Under the pieces are notes generated by a model. The model did no database searches and was not told where the DNA came from. It saw only the letters and a program-made list of their open reading frames with translations. The translations under genes and the position numbers were made by a program. A DNA stretch of 64,000 nt from Hyaloscypha bicolor E (lineage: Eukaryota; Ascomycota; Leotiomycetes; Helotiales; Hyaloscyphaceae). Every line of letters starts with the position of its first letter. Positions within the stretch are counted from its first letter, which is position 1. The stretch covers positions 651,308 through 715,307 of the forward strand of contig NW_020194684.1 of NCBI RefSeq assembly GCF_002865645.1, read 5' to 3'. Positions 46,405 to 58,330 of the stretch are shown piece after piece.

Positions 46405-47690
46405 ATGCCTCTAAAGATTAATCTTAAGCCTTATAAAAATAAGATTCTTAGTTAGGTCTCTAAAAAGTATATAATTCCTGAAATTTTAAATAAAATAAAA
46501 AGAATTCTATAAATTGAATATAGCCTAAAAATACTAAAACAAGCTCTCTCTAATTAGAATATATTATATAATAGGAAGAATAGGTCTTCTAAAATTAAAA
46601 GAATTAAATTATATATTTCTGAGTTATTTATAGGCAATTATAATAATAATATAATTCTCTAAATATTCTTAGTTAAAGAAATACTTTTCTACTACTAATA
46701 GCTTATATAATATAGGCTAGATTTTAGCTTTATTCGGAGAATAATAATAGAGGAAAGAAAGTAGAAATACTAATAGCTTATAGGTATTATATAAAAGAAG
46801 CTAGACTATAAGAGAATTAAAGGCTATAGAATAGATTTAATTAAGATATATTTCTATTAAATAAGAATTACTACTCTTTATAAATTAATCTATAATATTA
46901 TTAAGAGCCTAAATAGTAAAAGCTATAAGTATTATATAAATAATATATAGTATAAGAAGTAAGAAATAGTAGTTAAAGGCCCGGATTAAAGGTAGTCTCT
47001 TAATTAGTATAATAAGCTAGTTCTATAGAACTTCTAAATCTATACTACTATTAATATTTATTCTTATAATATTATCTGGTACTATATAGATATTTCTAAT
47101 TATATAGTATATAGTATATTTAGCTAATTTCTTTAGATATTTAGAAAGCTTAGCTATTACTTTCGAGTAATTTCTTTTAATAAAAAAGAAGAGGTCTCTT
47201 TTATTACTAAAGTTTAATATACTCTCTTTTATATAATAATACTAATTCTTTCTTTTAAGAAGATCTATTACTTTGGGACTAGTATAAAGAATTAAAGAAT
47301 TAAATCTTAATAAAATTAACTTGAGAAATCCCGGCTATATTACTAATATATTTATATTTATATCTATTTATATAATTCTTTTATTTGAACTAATCTAATA
47401 TAGGACTTTTTTCAAGCCTTTATAGTAACTAGAAACTTTAATAATACTTTTATAAACCGAATTACTATACTAACTATTTATATATCTATTATATAATATA
47501 CTATAGTATTATATATAGATATATAGAATTATTACCGGATCCAGAAAGATCTAAAGAGGAAATACTATATAATAGGTATTTCTATATTTCTTTATAAGTA
47601 TATAGCTATTAAGTAATATAGACTTCTAGTTAATAAAGGGCTTTTAGCTAAATTAGTATAAGATTATATTAATTAGAATAAGTTATTTCT
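46405..47690 (+). pseudogene. Integrase-core (rve-type DDE) fungal transposase remnant
   Basis: From an ATG at 46405 the plus strand reads MPLKINLKPYKNKILS, the start of a helix-turn-helix region. It continues, through many stops, to a DDE integrase-like core near 46976-47420 (GPD then SLN, IYTTINIYSYNIIW, then YYFGTS with RIKS). It ends in a region near 47500-47660 (NYYRIQKD, then IGISIFLYKYIAI). This order matches a family of fungal transposase-like proteins with an integrase core but no reverse transcriptase. The Asp of the first catalytic motif reads Asn. It is RIP-degraded, and the element ends are not determined. Confidence 0.55.
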
Positions 47691-50268
47691 ATAATCTCTT
47701 TCTTTTTCTAATTTAAATAGTAGCTTATAATATAGCTTGATTTAAAGGCTTATATAATTCTTGTTTAAGTAAATAAACCGAGTTCTAATATCTTTTTACT
47801 ACTAGTTTCCTTTTTTAGTTCTAGGGCCTTTTAATTAGCTAAACTATAAATTTATTTTTATATACTAAGATTATTAGCTATAGATATTAATAAGTACTTA
47901 CTATATAATTTCTTAATATAATATAAATTATAGTTTATAAATATTGAAATTAATTCTTTAAGCTTTATAGAAGAAACTAGTAAACTGAATAATTCTAAAC
48001 TTTATATTAAGGTATATTATTACTTTTAGCTTACTATATAATATTATATTACTAGTAAAAACTCAAGCCTATAGCTAGAACTTGTTTTAAAGATTAAAAT
48101 TAGTATTAAAAAGATATAGTAAAACGGATCTTACTTTAGATAGCTAATCTCAAAGAACTAGAAGTTTATAGAAACTATATAATTCTAATAAAAAGAGATT
48201 AAAAAGATAGATATTAGTAGAAAAAGTAATTTAAGTAAGTTAGATAAAGAAGAATAGAATAAAAAATAGTTAGATAAAAGAAACTTATTAGAGTAGAAGG
48301 CCTAAAGAAATGAATAAATCTTTATTTAAAAATCTTATTATATCTTTTATCTTTATTATATAATTTACTTATAATTATATCTTCTTTCTTTCTTTATTTA
48401 AAAATGGCTTCTAGAAAGATTTCTAGCTTTTTTCTAAAATGCTTTATATATAAGAATACTTTTAATAAGTCTAGCTAGTTCTAGTATAAGTAATATAATA
48501 TAGAAATCTTTTATTTGCCCGATTTATATAATTTAAAACCTTAGTATTATAGTACTTCTTTAATTAATCTTATAATATCTTTTCTTATATTTTAAAATAT
48601 AAAAGAGACTATTATTAAGATTTTAAATAGTAATCCGATATCTTTTATTAGTAACTTCTATTATATAGCCTTTTCTTTTCTTTTTCTATTATTTAAGAAG
48701 CTCTTTACTAAGTTTTATTAAGCTTAGGCCAAGCTTAAATAAGAAGCCTCTTTAATTAAATAAGAGAAGAAAAAGAAAGCCTTTATATTATATAATATAT
48801 AAGTTACTAAACTATATTCAAATTATTCTAGTTAGATTAAATTAAAGCTAAGATTCTTTAGAATAAGTAATTCAAGCCTATTCTTTCCTATATCTACTAT
48901 CTAATTATATAGGCTAAGAGTTATTTCTTATATAATAACTATAGCCGGTTTATATTAAGCTTCTATTACTATTACTATTAGAAAAGAATAGAAATATCCG
49001 AATACTAGCTTCTTTACTCTCTTTTATTATCTGTAATTCCAGATAAAAAAATTCAAGTTTGAGTTTTAAAGAAAGATTATATAATTAGCTCTTTTTAAAG
49101 TTTAAGAGTATTATATCTAGCTATCTAATAAAGAGCTTAACCTTTCTTTTCTTATATTTTCTTAGTTCTATATTTTTAGTATATATATATTTTTCTTATC
49201 TATTAATTATATAATACTTATATTATCTTAAAGAGTAATATTAAATATAAAGTCTTTAGAATAAATCTCTTAAGACTTAAATATTGGAATAATAATTTAA
49301 TATAAGCCTTTATTATTAATAAGCTTATAATAAATATTTTAAATAGAAGATATAATTAAGTATATAATTATATAAAGAAGCTAGTTTTCTAAACTAAAGA
49401 ATATAAGACTTAAATAGCTATAGCTTAAAAGAATAAACATAATTTCTTTTTGCGAGATTTAGAAGAGTTTTTTTCTAGAGAGATTTATATAATAGGAAAT
49501 CTTTTATTTTATTTAGTTATATTAGTCTAAAAGAATATTTATAAGTTTTAAGCTTATTTAATTCTATTTACTAAAAATAAAAACCTTATCTAGAAAAGCC
49601 TTTAATATTATTAAAGGAAATATAAGGCTATTCTTATATTACCTGAATTATTTAAGCTATTATATAATAGAAAAAAGAAGTTATTTCTTTTATCTTTTTC
49701 TTTAATTCTTTCTTTAATAGAATTTATTTCTTCTTAGTTAAAAGCTATTAAAAAAAAGAAATACCCGGTTTTATAAAGCTATATCTTATTATATAATTAA
49801 ATAGTCTAAAAAGTAAATTCTTTTACTAAGCTATTTCTGTATTTTTAACTAATATTTATTTCTAGTCTACTAAAATAGCTAAAGCTAAATATATAAAAGT
49901 CGAGTCTATTATTAAAATAAAGTTCTTTTAACCTTTTCCGAAACTAGTAATATATTATATAATACTTATTTAATTTATATATTAATATTATTTTAAAAAG
50001 AAATCTTTTTCTAGCTAAGTTCTAGCTTTATTAAAAGAAACTATTCTTTTTCTTCTCTAATTCGTATTTCCTAATTCCCTAGAGATTATATATTAATATA
50101 TAAATTAGTAATTTATAACCTTTAAATATAAAGAGATAATTAAAGAATATAAAAGTACTTTTCTTACTAAGCTTTAAAAGCTTAAAAACTCTATAAAAAA
50201 GAAAGATATAATTTAAGACTTAGTAAACTATATTTTTAAAAAAAGAAAAAACTTGAATAATTATATAT
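47690..50268. repeat. RIP-degraded A/T-rich DNA left of the copia element
   Basis: No intact gene. Plus-strand frames from about 48404 (starting MASRKISSFFLKC) give a protein-like but heavily interrupted translation without a recognised domain. It may be a second gene of the element whose transposase lies at 46405-47690. The copia retrotransposon is inserted at its right end. Confidence 0.5.
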
Positions 50269-50273
50269 AGAAG
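50269..50273. repeat. 5-bp target-site duplication, left copy (copia)
   Basis: AGAAG directly precedes the 5' LTR and is repeated exactly at 57234-57238. Confidence 0.9.
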
Positions 50274-50444
50274 TATTATAGTAAAAATCACTGAATTGGG
50301 GCTAATATAATTACTTTACTTAGTTAGGATCTATATACTTGGTTCCTAAAGTTTTATACTTTATTTAAGCTCTTTTCTAACTAGTTAAATAAACTCTTTT
50401 ATTATCTAATATAATTCCCTATTTTGTAATCTTTATATATATTA
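50274..50444 (+). repeat. Copia 5' LTR
   Basis: 171 bp beginning TATTATAGTAAAAATCACTG and ending TTTATATATATTA. It aligns without gaps to 57063-57233. The differences are largely C/T or G/A, as in GGGGCTAATA versus AGGGCTAGTA. Confidence 0.92.
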
Positions 50445-50460
50445 GTTATAAGCCCGGCCT
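50444..50460 (+). other. Putative copia primer-binding site (internal tRNA-iMet type)
   Basis: AGTTATAAGCCCGGCC lies directly after the 5' LTR. It resembles the complement of the initiator tRNA-Met anticodon region (GGTTATGAGCCC), the internal priming site used by Drosophila copia and some fungal copia elements. The differences are RIP-type G-to-A changes. Confidence 0.6.
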
Positions 50461-52529
50461 TATACTAATAAGCTTCCTAATTAGTATACTATAAAGAGTA
50501 TTTAAGAGCTTATTTAATTTATTCTTTAAAAAATTATACTTTAGTTCGTATTTCTATTATTAACTAATTAATAGAAACTATTCTTATAGTTCCTATAGTT
50601 TCTAAGGCTCAATTATAATTATATTAGAAGCTATAGTAAAGATTATTATTCTAAAGAACTATAGTTTCTGGGCAGACTAGTTTAATACTTTTTATAAAGT
50701 AGCCGGTAACGAGAATATCTAGAATGAGATTAATTCATTTAATAATAAAGTAATTAAAATAAATATAGTAGCTTTTTCTAGGCCTCTCTCTATAATTAAT
50801 AAGCTTATACTAAAGGAAATAGAGGATTACTATACCAGATACTAAGTTAATATAGAAAATTGGGATAAAAATACTTAATTTATAATTGAGAAAGAATTAA
50901 AACTAGTATTTTTATAGTCTATAATATTCGGGAATATTAGAGACTACTATTCGGTACTCTTATAAAACTATAAGATCAAGAAACTAGACTAGATAAATAA
51001 GCTAATATATTACTATATAATTAGGTAGTAGCTCTATTAAATAGTTAATATAGAGATCTTTATAAATTCTATATTAGGCCTTAAAGAGAGTAAATAGAGC
51101 TCTATTTATAAGGTTCTTAAGGCTTTATTAACGAAATATAGTTCTATAAATATAGTACAAATTACTACTATTCGAAAAGTATATAGCTTAGTTCTACTAT
51201 AAGTAAGTAAAAGAGAAATAAGCCTAAAGTAATAGTTTACTAATTGGGAGAAGGTATTTAATAGAGCTAGAGCTTTTAAAATCGCCGAAATTAAAGGTAC
51301 TCTAGTAGTAATTGAGTTCTTAATAGCCTTTTAGCAGAAACTTATACTAACCTAGATAATAGAATAGCTTAGTAATCTGTATAGTAAAAACAAGCTAGGG
51401 CTTCTGATTCTTATATTTGAATAGTATAGCTAGATATTTAATTAGATTATTTTGGAAAACCAAAATACTAAGTATTTAAGAGCTTCTATAATCTTTACTA
51501 TATTCGGGAATTGAATTAATAAAGAATCGGATATTAAACCTGATTCAGATAAGTATAAGTATTATAAGTACTCTTATAAGAGTTCCAAAATATATAAGTA
51601 TAAGTGGGACCTATTTAGCTATACTATTATAGAAATTGCAATTACTAGATTAAGTAAAACTTGAATAAAATTCAAGCCTAATAAGAAATAGATTAGAAAA
51701 ATACGAGAAAGAATTTTGATCGAGTATTAAAAGAATCTAAAACCTTAACTAGAAGAGAAATATGATATGAAAATCACTAGTAGACGAGCTATAAAGAAGC
51801 TAATACCCGGTATTAGTTCTAAAAAAAAGCCTAAAATATTAGGAACTCAATTTTCTAGGAACTTTAATACTATTCTAGTAGATTCTATACTTATAATCTA
51901 GAGCTCAGGTCAGGAAATCTATATAATACTCGATTTCTTAAAATATCTACTCTTTTAGAATATCTTATTAGATAACTATAATACTATATACCTGGTTAAT
52001 AGTAAGAATCTAATTAATTCTAATACTTTTATTAAGGCGAAAATTAATAATTATATAGAAGTAGAAATAACTAGTCTTCCGATTATTGGATATAGTACTT
52101 ATATAATTAAAAATATAGTTAATAGACCTATAGAACTATATACTAAAGATCTAATTCTTTATAATATTATAGTTATTAAAGAATTTCATATAAATATTAT
52201 TTCCGAAGCTTATCTAGTAGAAAAGAAAGTTTAGTATTATAGATATAATCTTATAATTAGATTAGGAGATTATAAAGAGAATATAGTATTAATATAATTA
52301 AAATATAGGTTTAATTTAGTTTTCCTTAAATATAAGCCGCTTTTTACTTATTTTAATATTCTATTCAAAATTTCTACTAGTACTAATAGTATACTTATAT
52401 TTCTAATACTTAAATATTTAATTAGAGCTCGATATAAGAAATTAAAGAAGTATCTCAAGCCGAGAAGTAATTTAGAAGAAAAATAGTATATAAGAACAGG
52501 GTATTTAGCTTATAAAGCTTTATAAAAGC

Positions 52530-53540
52530 TTATTAATTATATATATAATATGAAAATTAATAGACTAATAAGAATTATATATAAGTTTTATATTCAGATA
52601 TATACTAGGTAAGTAATCTTATATAGGTTAACTAAAAGAAAGTCTATTTAACTATTTTAGAGAATCTTATAGAACTTATTTAATTATTTAAATAGCTATA
52701 ATAGTTCGAGCTAGATTCTAATAATTAAGAATAAATTTAGTAAAAAGCTTTTTAGATATCTTCTATAAAATAAAGAGGGTTTAGTAATATTTAATATAAT
52801 AAGGGATTTTAAGTAATAGATATATAAGTAATATAATCTTTTAATTACTTATATTAAGTATAATTAGAAGAAAGCAGTTATTTCAATCTAAGAAATATTA
52901 GCTTATTAGATCTAGGTAAAAGAAGAAGGTATTAAAATCGAGCTTTTTCTTTTATATATATATAAGCCAAATAGTAATACCAAGTAAATAGGGCAAGAGA
53001 TTATAAATAAGGCTATTATAATATACTTAATAGCTAATTTGCCTAAAAAGCTATAGCCGGAGAGCTTTATAGCTATAATTTACCTATATAATTAGAGCCC
53101 CTTATATATAAATTACTAGAGAATACTAAATAAAGTACTCGATTTATAGTTCTATAATTATTTCCATTAGTATAATCTAGAGCTTATAGCTTAAATAATA
53201 GTTAATCTCAGGCCTAATTAAAATAAGATCTATATATATAGTTCTAGGGTATATCTAATAATTAAAGACTATAAAGTAGGATAGAATAAGAGAGTATTTA
53301 AGGTTATATTATATAAATATATCAGATATTTAATTAGATATATTATATCTAATATTTATAAAATCTGAGTTCTTATATTTAATAAAGTAATTATTATATA
53401 TAATATTATATTTAATAAGAATATTCTCTATAAAAAGAATTATAAATATACTAAAGGCTATAGTATAGAGATTATAAAGGATATAATAGAATTACTTCTA
53501 GAAAATAAGATTCAGGATATTGAATTAATTTTTAAAAATA
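52530..53540 (+). pseudogene. Copia integrase remnant
   Basis: Plus-strand translation between stops gives AIIYLYNQSPLYINY, then FYNYFH and LDL, then KVILYKYIRYLIRYIISNIYKIQVL and VIIIYNIIFNKNILYKK. This is the order of the C-terminal half of copia integrases, from the final catalytic region to the GKxxG-like zone. The N-terminal zinc finger and first aspartates are not readable with confidence. Confidence 0.7.
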
Positions 53541-54499
53541 AGGAATTATAATATAATAGCTTATTAGAGCAAATAGAAAATAAGCCTGAACTAGGAAATA
53601 ATAAGTAAACGAATTAATAATTAGAAGAGCTTATAAGTATACTAATTAGTTATAACTCGGAAGTAGGGAGTTCTATAGCCTTACTAGAAATAGAACTTAT
53701 AACTCTATAAAGTACTTTAGAGCCAGAAAGTATACCAGAGCCTAGAAGTAATAGAAATAAAGGTACTAAGCTTTTAAGAAGACTTAGTACTATAGAGAGA
53801 GATATAATAGAGTATACCGGAACTATTAGGGAAATATACTAAACTAATAAAAGCAGGAAAAGATCTCTTTAGGACTAGTAATAAGGTTTACTAATAGCTC
53901 TTATAAGCGAAACAGGAAGCTTATCTATAGAATAAGTAAATAGTTTAATAGAAATAGGAGAATTCTCTATAGAAAGAGTAAATAGCTTAGCTAAAATAGA
54001 AGATTAAATAGTAAAACTAAAGAGAAAATAAATAAAAAAGCCAATTATTAGAACTAGAAATAGGCTAATCTAAATATATTTATATAAGAGAAATAATTAG
54101 AATAGAGATCCAGATAGAGCTAGTAGTAGTATAATTACTATAGTAAGTATATTATTATAAATAATAAGTGAATTAAATTAGATTAATTACTTAGAGTCTC
54201 TTTTAGGGTCTTTCTAGCCTAATTAGTTAGAGAATTATAAGAAGGAATTCAATTATAAAACTATATATACTATAATTATAGTAGTAGTTTAATTAAGAAT
54301 ATACCTAGAATAGAGTATTTCGGGTAATATAATAATAAGAAAAATTTATATTAATAATTTTCTAAAGGCTTTAAAGATATAGAATAATCTAAAGAAGTAT
54401 CTAACTAAAAAGTACTTTAAATCGGATACTAAACTAGAGATTAATAACTTTAAAGCTCGAAATTATTAGAGGATTATTTCTAGTAATAAAGTAAGTATA

Positions 54500-55200
54500 T
54501 CTCTAATTTCTTTAAAATAAGTATTTATATATAAAATTAATTCTAATAGATATATTACTCGATATTATTTAAGGCTAGTAGTTTATAAAGATCTTTAAAA
54601 GAAGGTATTACTTCTATCTATATATACTACTATATTTATAGTAAAGTCTTTTCGAGTAGCTAGTATAATTATAGCTTATTTCGATCTGGAAATAAAATAA
54701 TTTAATATTATAAATATATTTATTAATATAGAAAGAGATTCTAATAGACCTATAGTAGTATATAAGCTACTAGATAGTTTCAAGATACCAGGATATATAG
54801 TAGAAGTAAATTAAGCTCTATATAGGCTATAAGATTCTTTTATTTTATAGTATAAATACTAGACAGATATTCTTAAAAGAATTAAACTTTCTGGACTTAA
54901 TAAAGAGTCCTATATTTATATAGATATAGATTATAAGGTCTTTATTATTTTCTATATAAATGACTTTTAAGTATTCTATTATAAAGATAACGAAGTATAT
55001 ACTTAATTAATTATTACTTAGATTAAGATAGTTTATAAGCTTTATAATATACGGGATATAGAATAGTTTTTAGGAGTTTATATAATTAGAAATCGGAAAG
55101 CTAAAAAGCTCTAGCTAGTTTATAATACCTATATTAAAAAGATTACTAAGAAGTTTAGGGTAGTAAATAGGAAGTACTCTAGTACTTTATTATCTGGAAT
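54500..55200 (+). pseudogene. Copia reverse transcriptase remnant
   Basis: The reading includes FNIINIFINIE near 54700, then VVYKLLDSFKIPGY near 54750, then ALYRL near 54815. The catalytic YxDD box near 54954 now reads FYINDF, one Asp changed to Asn. These match the palm of copia RTs in order and spacing. Confidence 0.8.
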
Positions 55201-55429
55201 TAATTTTCGAAGATATAATAGTTAAGCTTATCTATATTAAATTAAGATATATTAGAAAAAAGTTAGATTACTACTTTATACTATAATTATAATTAGACTA
55301 GATATAGCTTTTACTATTTTAGTACTCTTTTAGTTCTTAATAAACCCTGCTTTAGAATACTTTATAGTTATAGATTAGGCTCTCTAATATTTATTTAGAA
55401 TCCGGTTTTTAGTAATTTAGTATAATAGA

Positions 55430-55910
55430 GAATATAGAGAGATATAGTTATAGATTATATCTAATACTTTATATATAAATAATCTAAATATATAATAATT
55501 GAGCTATAGATATATAATTTCCTTATTTAAAGATTTAATATTATAGAAAGCTATTTAATAAAGCTTTATAATTACTTCTTTAATTAAATCAGAAATATAT
55601 AGAATCGCTTATATAATAAAGGAGACTATAGCTCTCTAGAGGCTATTTAGAGATCTATATTTAGATTTTAAAGAGTTCTGGATTATATTCTATAATAATA
55701 AATAGACTATTTAACTAATTATTAGAGAGAATAAAAGAATTACTATAAAGCTTTATTATATTAATATCCAGAATATATAGCTATATTAAAAGTATAGTAA
55801 AAGCGTATTTCAAGTTATATATCTTTAAATAAATAGTATATCTATAGACGGATTTATGAAAAATCTATTCCGATTTAAATTCGAGAACTTTAGAGCTTTA
55901 TTAAATTTTT
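55430..55910 (+). pseudogene. Copia RNase H remnant
   Basis: Recognisable blocks are SYRYIISLFKDLIL, then SEIYRIAYIIKETIALQRLF near 55600 and the closing IDGFMKNLFRFKFENFRALL near 55850, the usual C-terminal end of copia polyproteins. Stops occur throughout. Confidence 0.8.
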
Positions 55911-57062
55911 AGAATATTAGAATAAAGATTAAAACAATTAAATAATATAAAAAGAGGCTTTTATTTATATTTTTTATTTATAAAATCTATTAAAATAATA
56001 GAGCTTAAGAGCTAATAATAGGAAATCTAAAGGCGTTCTACTATAGTATTAATAAGCTTATATAAAAGGCCCTTTACCTAATTAGACTATTTCTTATTTC
56101 TATTAATAGCCTCTTAAACTTTAGTAAAAGAGCTCTTATTACTATTTTCTTTATTAGATTCAGTAATCTTAAATATAATATAAATAGAGTACCTAAAAGT
56201 AGACAAATGCTTTAAAATAGTTAGAATTTATAAAGGAGAATTAAGAAAAGAGAGCTTATAGTATCTTTAGTAATTAGAAGTTCTATAAGAAAGAGCTATA
56301 TAATAGGAATATAAGAGATCGGAATAGCTAAATAAGAATAACTAGAAATATACTTCTAGTAACGAGAATCTCGGCTAATAGTATTATAGCAAGAACTATT
56401 ACTCTTATCTTTTAGAGCGGATAAGACTATATTAAGTTAAAACAAGCTTTGGAATAATATAAAGAACTTATAATAACTTATATAAGGGATCTCTCTAAGA
56501 CTAGTATAAGCAGAATAAGGAATATAAGGCTTTAATATAGACTTCTTTACTTTTAGTAAAGGAGTACTAGAAGTATTAGAAGACAGTATAGAGATCTGAA
56601 CCTTAATATTCTATTAAAAAGTAAGCTTTATATTAATAGTTAAAAGCTATATTTATAGTAGACTTATAAGCTATTTAATACTATCTAAAGTTAGTAAAAG
56701 ATAAAGTAAGAATATATTTTGAGTTGAAAATATCTTGGATTTATAAGCCGGAATTGACTTAATAGTAGTATAAGAAAAAGTAGAAGCTATATTTGTAATA
56801 ATTAAAAGCTTAGAAGGGATTTCTGGAAGGATATTAAAGAAGAGCAGTTTGATTTAAGGCTCTAGAATTAGTAAAAAGGGGTCCTTTATATAGGGCTCTC
56901 CTGGAATTCGGTAATCTAGGGAAATAATATATACTAAGCCTATTCGGATCGGAATATTAATACGGCTCTATAAACCCTATATATCGGACGAATTTCGCTA
57001 TTTCAAAGCTCTCTAATTAGGTAAAATAGGTAGAATACAGTATCGTATCTTTCTAGAGAGTG

Positions 57063-57233
57063 TATTATAGTAAGAATTACTGAATTAGGGCTAGTATAAT
57101 TACTTTATTTAGTTAGGATCTATATACTTAGTTCTTAAAGCTTTATATTTTACTTAAGCTCTTTTCTAGCTAGTTAAATAAACTCTTTTACTATCTAATA
57201 TAACTCTCTATTCTATAATCTTTATATATATTA
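57063..57233 (+). repeat. Copia 3' LTR
   Basis: 171 bp aligning without gaps to 50274-50444. It is preceded by the purine-rich CTAGAGAGTG tract and followed by the AGAAG duplication. Confidence 0.92.
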
Positions 57234-57238
57234 AGAAG
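57234..57238. repeat. 5-bp target-site duplication, right copy (copia)
   Basis: AGAAG matches 50269-50273 exactly. Confidence 0.9.
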
Positions 57239-58330
57239 TAAATATAATCTCTTTTAGGTCTAAAAGTATTTTATTTAGAAAAATAAACTAAAAAGTAAGT
57301 TAGAGTAGATTATATTTAGATTAAGAAAGATTAAACTTTAATTAAAAAAGAGATAGAAAGAACTATTCTATTTATTTAGAATATATTATATAGTAGAAGA
57401 ATTAGAAAGATATTTATAAAAAAGGCTAAATAAATTAAGTTTAAAGATTTAAAGAAAAGAGAAAAGAATCTGAGAAAGAAATAAAGCTTCTTAATTTAGT
57501 TTAATACTAAAAGATTCTATATTTATTATATAATATTTTAGAACTAGATTAAATTCTCTTTTTTTTAGTTTTTAGATATTTCCAAATTAAATTATAATTA
57601 TAAGTAAAATTAAAAGAAAGCAAATATTAAGAGCTTAATATAATCTATTAGATATTATATAAAAGCTAGATAATTATATAATATAATAAGAGTAGTTCTA
57701 TTTATTTATTTATAATAGAAGAGATATTTTAGCTAGAATAATATTCAGGCTTTAAAATCCGACTATTTTATATAATTTAAGGGAATTTAGGCTATCTTTT
57801 ACTATTACTTTCTCTTCTATTATTATTAATATCTCGAGTACTATATTAGGTTATATAACTATAACAAATATAGTTATTATATACTTTATATTACTCTTTT
57901 TTAGAAATCCTTAAGTACTTCTCAAAAATACCTTAACTATTTTAGTAAATAGTATAAAAAGTTTGAGTATTAACTTGATTACTAGATTACTTAGTATAGA
58001 TTATATAAATTTAGAAGAAGTAACTTATATTTATTAAGTTAAGATTATATTAATAATCTTATAGAGAAGTCAAATATTAAAAGTAGTAGTAGTATAGGGA
58101 CTTTTAATTATAATATCTAAGGGTTCTGAATTATTAATATTAAAGATATACTTCTACTAAGGGCTACTATTAATAACTAAGGACTAGAGCTTATTTCTTC
58201 CTATATAAAGGAAATACTAAATATTATTAAAAGTATTTATATAAGTTTAGATAACTAGATCTTATTAAGCTTAGGCTACTATTATATATATATAAAGTAT
58301 TATATATAAAGTATATATAAGGGAAAAAAA
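57239..58330 (+). repeat. RIP-degraded DNA continuing the copia target sequence
   Basis: Joining 50268 to 57239 restores the target sequence. The plus-strand frames here read a highly charged, coiled-coil-like stretch (LERYL, LKKR, RKEKRIQERN type) interrupted by stops. It was probably the coding region of the older element into which copia jumped. No domain is recognised. Confidence 0.45.

Larger units (their letters stand above)
50274..57233 (+). mobile_element. Full-length Ty1/copia LTR retrotransposon, 6960 bp, RIP-degraded
   Basis: Two LTRs of identical length (171 bp; constant offset 6789) are flanked by AGAAG duplications. The internal region shows the copia order on the plus strand: integrase C-terminal part near 52960-53540, RT near 54500-55200, RNase H near 55430-55910. 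A primer-binding-like sequence follows the 5' LTR and a purine tract (CTAGAGAGTG) precedes the 3' LTR. Both LTRs now begin TA and end TA instead of TG and CA, the expected result of RIP. Stops are dense, so it cannot be autonomous. Confidence 0.93.
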
